Origin: JABAYQ01 sp042091225
Lineage (GTDB): Bacteria > Bacteroidota > Bacteroidia > Flavobacteriales > UBA7312
NCBI GenBank assembly: GCA_042091225.1
Contig: JBELHW010000032.1
Span: 1-19,105, forward strand
DNA length: 19,105 nt
Reading direction: 5' to 3'
Each line of letters opens with the position of its first letter. Position 1 is the stretch's first letter. Below are positions 15,868 to 19,105 of this stretch, piece after piece. The notes beneath the pieces are model-generated. The model had not been told where the DNA came from, did no database searches, and saw only the letters and a list, made by a program, of their open reading frames with translations. A program made the translations under genes and the position numbers.

Positions 15868-17075
15868 CGAATAGTTTTTATTGGTCTTATTTTACTAACC
15901 AAGTATGTAGGTATTATTAAAACTAAAAAGGAAATTAGTATAATCGTAATATTTAAAGCTATAATTTCTTTAAAATCGAAAAATACTGGTACCTCACTCA
16001 TATAATAAGTTGCCTTATCTAGTTTTAAAAACTTAAATTCTTTTTGAATAAATAATAGCACAAAAGCAAAAACATTTCCAAATAACAAACCTCTAGACAT
16101 TATATAATTAGTAAAATACAAAAATATTTTTCTTATTCCCCAATCGTTCAAACCTAGAGATTTTAATACTCCAATCATTTGTATTCTTTCCAAAATAAGA
16201 ATAAATAAAAGAGTAGTTATGTTTATCATAGCTACTATCATCATTAAAACGATAATGATTATGGTATTAATGTCTTGTAATTTTAACCAATTAAAAAGTT
16301 GAGGATTTAAATCTGTTATGTTTTGAGCAATTAAATCGTAACCTACTTCACTATTTATAAGGTTGGTAGTTGAAATTAAATTTTCAAGAGATGAACTTTT
16401 TATTTCTAGTCCACCACATTCGTCTTTTTGCCATTTGTTCAGTTTCTGAATGTGTTTTAAATCACCAATTATATAGAGGTCGTCGAATTCGCTAAGTCCA
16501 GAGTCGTAAATAGCACTTACATAGAGTTTTCTAGCTCTGGTGGGCTTTTGTATAAAATAAGTAGTAAATGAATCTCCAACCTTGAGTTTTAACTTATTTG
16601 ATATGGAACTAGAAATTATTATTTCATTACTTGTTTTAATAGAATCATAAATAGGGATTTTTCCGTTAAGTAAATAATTTTCAAAAAAAGATAAAGAATA
16701 ATTATTATCAATTCCTTTTAAAACAATCCCATAAATTTCTTCTTCTGTTTTTATCAAACCTGCTTTGGTTGCAAATTTTTGAACATCTTCTACTCCTTCT
16801 AATTTAGAAATTTTATTTTTGAGTTCGTTAGAGTTTGGCAATAGTTTAGATTCGAAAGAGTTGTCTTTGGATAAATGACTAAGTTGGATATGAGAACCAT
16901 AACCAATAACTTTATCTCTAATTTCATTTTGAAAACCATTAATTATCGAAATAGAAATTAGCATTATTGAAAGACTCAAACTCACTGCTAGTATTGCTAC
17001 TCGCATAACAGGTCTGGAATAACGATGTTCTGATTTGCCAATTAAACGTTTGGCTATAAAAAATGATAAATTCAT
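15858..17075 (-). CDS. FtsX/LolC-LolE-type ABC transporter permease
   Basis: The 405-residue inner-membrane protein has the LolC/LolE/MacB layout. TM1 is at about 24-47, and a periplasmic domain of about 220 residues spans 48-270. TM2 is at about 271-295, TM3 at 323-343 and TM4 at 371-392. The cytoplasmic segment after TM2, ERIQMIGVLKSLG (296-308), is the coupling-helix region that touches the ATPase. LolC/LolE proteins extract lipoproteins from the inner membrane, and this is the likely role. No LolD ATPase gene is next to it, so the ATPase must be encoded elsewhere. The ATG at 17075 gives MNLSFFIAKRLIGK, a normal N-terminus for flavobacterial homologues. It diverges from the muramidase gene with 4 bases between the start codons, and 29 bases separate it from the PLP-enzyme gene. 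Confidence 0.88.
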   Translation of the reverse strand: MNLSFFIAKRLIGKSEHRYSRPVMRVAILAVSLSLSIMLISISIINGFQNEIRDKVIGYGSHIQLSHLSKDNSFESKLLPNSNELKNKISKLEGVEDVQKFATKAGLIKTEEEIYGIVLKGIDNNYSLSFFENYLLNGKIPIYDSIKTSNEIIISSSISNKLKLKVGDSFTTYFIQKPTRARKLYVSAIYDSGLSEFDDLYIIGDLKHIQKLNKWQKDECGGLEIKSSSLENLISTTNLINSEVGYDLIAQNITDLNPQLFNWLKLQDINTIIIIVLMMIVAMINITTLLFILILERIQMIGVLKSLGLNDWGIRKIFLYFTNYIMSRGLLFGNVFAFVLLFIQKEFKFLKLDKATYYMSEVPVFFDFKEIIALNITIILISFLVLIIPTYLVSKIRPIKTIRFE

Positions 17076-17079
17076 AATT

Positions 17080-18225
17080 ATGAAATATAAATGTACACAA
17101 TTATTTATTTTTTTGGCTCTTGCTACTTGTTTATCTTGTACTAAGGCACAAATTAAATTAGGAGCAGATCAAACTAATAATTATTTCCCTTTATTGGAAA
17201 ACAAAAATATAGCTAGAGTAGCAAATCAAACATCTATTATTAAAGGTGTTCATTTAGTAGATTCTTTACTTAATGCTAATTTTAAGCTACAAAAAGTATT
17301 CAGTCCAGAGCATGGTTTTAGAGGAAAAGCAGATGCAGGAAGTTTTATAGAAAATGAAATAGATAAACTTAGTGGCTTACCTATAGTTTCTCTCTACGGA
17401 AAGAATAAAAAACCATCAAAAGAACAATTAAAAAATATTGATATTATTCTCTTTGATATTCAAGATGTCGGTGCCCGTTTTTATACCTATATCTCTACCT
17501 TACATTATGTGATGGAAGCTGGAGCTCAAAATAATATACCTGTTCTTGTTTTAGACAGACCAAACCCTAATATCCATTATGTAGATGGACCAATTTTAGA
17601 TACCGCATACTCTTCTTTTGTTGGCATGCATCCTATTCCTGTTGTTCACGGAATGACAATAGGAGAGTATGCTCAAATGATAAACGGACAAGCTTGGCTT
17701 AAAAATGGACTTACTTGTGACTTAACAGTTATTAAGATGATTAATTATGATAGACAAACTAAATATGATTTACCGATAAATCCTTCCCCTAATCTTCCAA
17801 ATAGTATTTCTGTTAACCTTTACCCTTCATTATGTTTTTTTGAAGGTACTAATGTAAGCGTAGGAAGAGGAACGAATATTCCTTTTCAGCATTTTGGCGC
17901 TCCCTATTTAAAATCTAATTACTCTTTTACTCCATCTAGTGGGCCGGGTTCTAAATATCCAAAGCACGAAAATGTCAGGTGCTTTGGTAAAGATTTACGA
18001 AACGAAAACTCTTTGAGCCAGATTAATTTAGAATACCTTCTTTTTGCTTATCAGAATTGTGATGACAAAGAAAGTTTTTTTAATACTTTTTTTGATAAAC
18101 TTGCAGGAGGAAAAAAGTTGAAAAATCAAATAATTTCAGGGATGTTATCAAGTGAAATCCGTCAATCGTGGCAAAAAGATTTGCAAGAGTTTAAGCAAAT
18201 GAGAGAACCATATTTGATTTATTAA
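17080..18225 (+). CDS. namZ: NamZ-like exo-beta-N-acetylmuramidase (DUF1343), exported
   Basis: This 381-residue exported protein matches the DUF1343 family. Characterised members (NamZ) remove terminal N-acetylmuramic acid from peptidoglycan fragments during cell-wall recycling. Family segments visible are SPEHGFRG (75-82), DIQDVGARFYTY (126-137), LDRPNP (158-163), VHGMTIGE (189-196) and the FFEGTNVSVGRGT region. A signal peptide covers about residues 1-23. Its end is ambiguous: CLSC at 17-20 is a poor lipobox, and TKA-Q at 21-24 could be a signal peptidase I site. So lipoprotein versus soluble periplasmic cannot be decided. A longer reading from TTG at 17035 would put a charged stretch before the signal peptide and overlap the permease gene, so I take the ATG at 17080. 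The protein ends in the usual YLIY. Confidence 0.88.
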   Translation: MKYKCTQLFIFLALATCLSCTKAQIKLGADQTNNYFPLLENKNIARVANQTSIIKGVHLVDSLLNANFKLQKVFSPEHGFRGKADAGSFIENEIDKLSGLPIVSLYGKNKKPSKEQLKNIDIILFDIQDVGARFYTYISTLHYVMEAGAQNNIPVLVLDRPNPNIHYVDGPILDTAYSSFVGMHPIPVVHGMTIGEYAQMINGQAWLKNGLTCDLTVIKMINYDRQTKYDLPINPSPNLPNSISVNLYPSLCFFEGTNVSVGRGTNIPFQHFGAPYLKSNYSFTPSSGPGSKYPKHENVRCFGKDLRNENSLSQINLEYLLFAYQNCDDKESFFNTFFDKLAGGKKLKNQIISGMLSSEIRQSWQKDLQEFKQMREPYLIY

Positions 18226-18250
18226 ATATTCTTTATTTAAGAATATCTTT
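18226..18250. terminator. Weak A/T-rich terminator between convergent genes
   Basis: ATATTCTT (18226-18233) pairs perfectly with AAGAATAT (18239-18246) around the loop TATTT and is followed by CTTTT. It lies just after the namZ stop and just beyond the end of the opposing glycosylase pseudogene. The stem is almost all A-T, so termination would be weak. It is the only hairpin in this convergent gap. Confidence 0.5.
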
Positions 18251-18256
18251 TACTAT

Positions 18257-18805
18257 TTATTTCAGTTCGGGAATTATTTCTTTTTTAAACCAATCATTTT
18301 TAGCTTGCCATATATTATTTCTTGGAGAAAGGTGGGGCAATACAAAGTAATTAGGTAAATAATCTTGAAAATTACGAACAGTTTCAGTTAAGTTTTTTTT
18401 TTGCATCTTTTCCTAAATAATAATCCTGAGAATACTTGCCAACTAGCAAAATTAGCTTTACATCTTTCATTTGATTTAGTAGGCTGTTGTGCCAGAAAGG
18501 AGCACATTCTTTTCTTGGTCATAAATCTCCAGATTTTCCCTTTCCAGGGTAACAAAATCCCATAGGAATAAGTGCAATTTTTTTCGGATTATAAAATGTT
18601 TTTTATCTACATTTAGCCATTCTCTTAAATTGGATCCGCTTTGGTCATCCCAAGGAATTCCACTTTTATGAACGACTTTACCCGGAGCTTGTCCTATAAT
18701 TATAATCTTACTTGATTCAACAGCAGATAGAACAGGTCGTGGACCAAGCTCTAAATATGGAGAGCAAATTGTGCATTTTGATATTTCTTGCAATAATTTT
18801 TCCAA
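18257..18805 (-). pseudogene. Uracil-DNA glycosylase family gene, broken by two frameshifts and one stop
   Basis: Read across frames, this encodes a protein of about 182 residues of the uracil-DNA glycosylase superfamily found in Bacteroidota, which removes uracil from DNA. The first frame (start TTG at 18805) gives MEKLLQEISKC, C11 and C14, GQAPG at 38-42 and GIPWDD at 49-54. At the A-run 18599-18604 one base is missing; restoring it gives TFYNPKKIALIPMGFCYPGK. An in-frame TGA (18519-18521) sits where a proline is expected, before PRKECAPFWHN. At the A-run 18393-18402 there is one extra base; removing it gives NLTETVRNF, then LPHLSPRNNIW and the stop at 18257-18259. Both halves are otherwise well preserved, so the decay is recent or the frameshifts are sequencing errors. 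The TGA is not a homopolymer problem. The TTG start is also unusual. Confidence 0.85.
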
Positions 18806-18835
18806 ATCTGATAATATAAAAGAACTTATAATAAG

Positions 18836-19105
18836 CTATCTGATTGCTGCTTTAAGCTTGTCTACAATTTCGAAAACAGCAGGACAAACCTCTACATTTT
18901 TTTTGGTAAGATGTAAGATTTGAGATTGTTTTACTCTGTCGGTATGAGGATATTCTCTACATGCTTTAGGGCGAACGTCATAAATACTACATCTATTATC
19001 ATCTCCTAAAAATGTACAAGGTGTTTTTTTTAAAACATACTCTTTATCCTCATCAAGTTTTAAATATTTATCGGTTAAAACAGAAGGTTTTGTTCTCAAG
19101 TGTTT
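18836..19105 (-). CDS. YkgJ-type cysteine-cluster protein, 3' part only
   Basis: Only the C-terminal 89 or so residues are in the window; the frame stays open to the right edge (19105). The visible part has the segment ending KYLKLDEDKEYVLKK, then PCTFLG, NRCSIYD and VRPKACREYPHTDR, and later EVCPAVFEI. That gives four cysteines, in the pattern of the YkgJ (zinc/iron-chelating domain) family as seen in Bacteroidota. The N-terminal cysteine motif of the family would lie outside the window. The apparent start at 19099 is a TTG inside the domain and is not a real start. The gene ends 30 bases before the glycosylase pseudogene on the same strand, so the two were probably co-transcribed. Its biochemical role is not known to me. 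Confidence 0.85.
   Translation of the reverse strand, partial: KHLRTKPSVLTDKYLKLDEDKEYVLKKTPCTFLGDDNRCSIYDVRPKACREYPHTDRVKQSQILHLTKKNVEVCPAVFEIVDKLKAAIR

Noticed and set aside
17035..17079. Longer muramidase reading from the TTG at 17035
   Set aside because: It would put a charged stretch before the signal peptide and overlap the divergent permease gene. The ATG at 17080 gives a normal exported N-terminus.
18519..18521. In-frame TGA in the glycosylase gene as a recoded sense codon
   Set aside because: The family position is proline, not tryptophan or selenocysteine. The only tRNA-Trp seen has a CCA anticodon that does not read UGA, and the same gene carries two frameshifts, so decay is the simpler reading.
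18226..19105. Mobile element or phage remnant at the right end
   Set aside because: The frameshifted stretch resolves into a single cellular DNA-repair family gene next to a YkgJ-type gene. No transposase, inverted repeats or target duplications were seen.

Overview
The window looks like a chromosomal segment from a low-GC member of the Bacteroidota, probably a marine-type flavobacterium. Three things point there: A/T-rich start regions with no Shine-Dalgarno sequence on any housekeeping gene, candidate Bacteroidota promoter boxes (TAnnTTTG), and a DUF3467 gene directly after rpoC. Nearly every intact gene ends in TAA (tuf ends in TAG). The placement is inferred from gene content and sequence style; no 16S rRNA is present.

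Positions 33-12902, plus strand, are the core translation/transcription block: tuf, tRNA-Trp, secE, nusG, rplK, rplA, rplJ, rplL, rpoB, rpoC and a small DUF3467 gene. It supplies EF-Tu, a Sec translocon subunit, NusG, the ribosomal stalk proteins (L11, L1, L10, L7/L12) and the two large RNA polymerase subunits. The spacers tuf-trpT, rplJ-rplL and rplL-rpoB hold RNA hairpins at points where other bacteria process or attenuate this transcript. A strong bidirectional terminator (12901-12934) closes the block.

Positions 12946-17075, minus strand, read from right to left: an FtsX/LolC-LolE-type permease, a PLP enzyme of the cysteine synthase/cystathionine beta-synthase family, a Peripla_BP_2-type metal/cobalamin-binding protein without a signal peptide (start overlaps the previous stop by one base), and a membrane fatty-acid desaturase with its own candidate promoter box.

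Positions 17080-19105: a NamZ/DUF1343 muramidase-like gene diverges from the permease with only four bases between the two start codons. It converges on a broken uracil-DNA-glycosylase-family gene (two A-tract frameshifts and one in-frame TGA). Upstream of that is the 3' part of a YkgJ-type cysteine-cluster protein that runs off the window edge.

I found no mobile element, CRISPR array, phage or defence locus. Nothing here supports a new multi-gene system. The items most worth checking are the RNA structures in the ribosomal/RNA polymerase operon, the coupled PLP-enzyme/binding-protein pair with its possibly leaderless start, and the decayed glycosylase gene.
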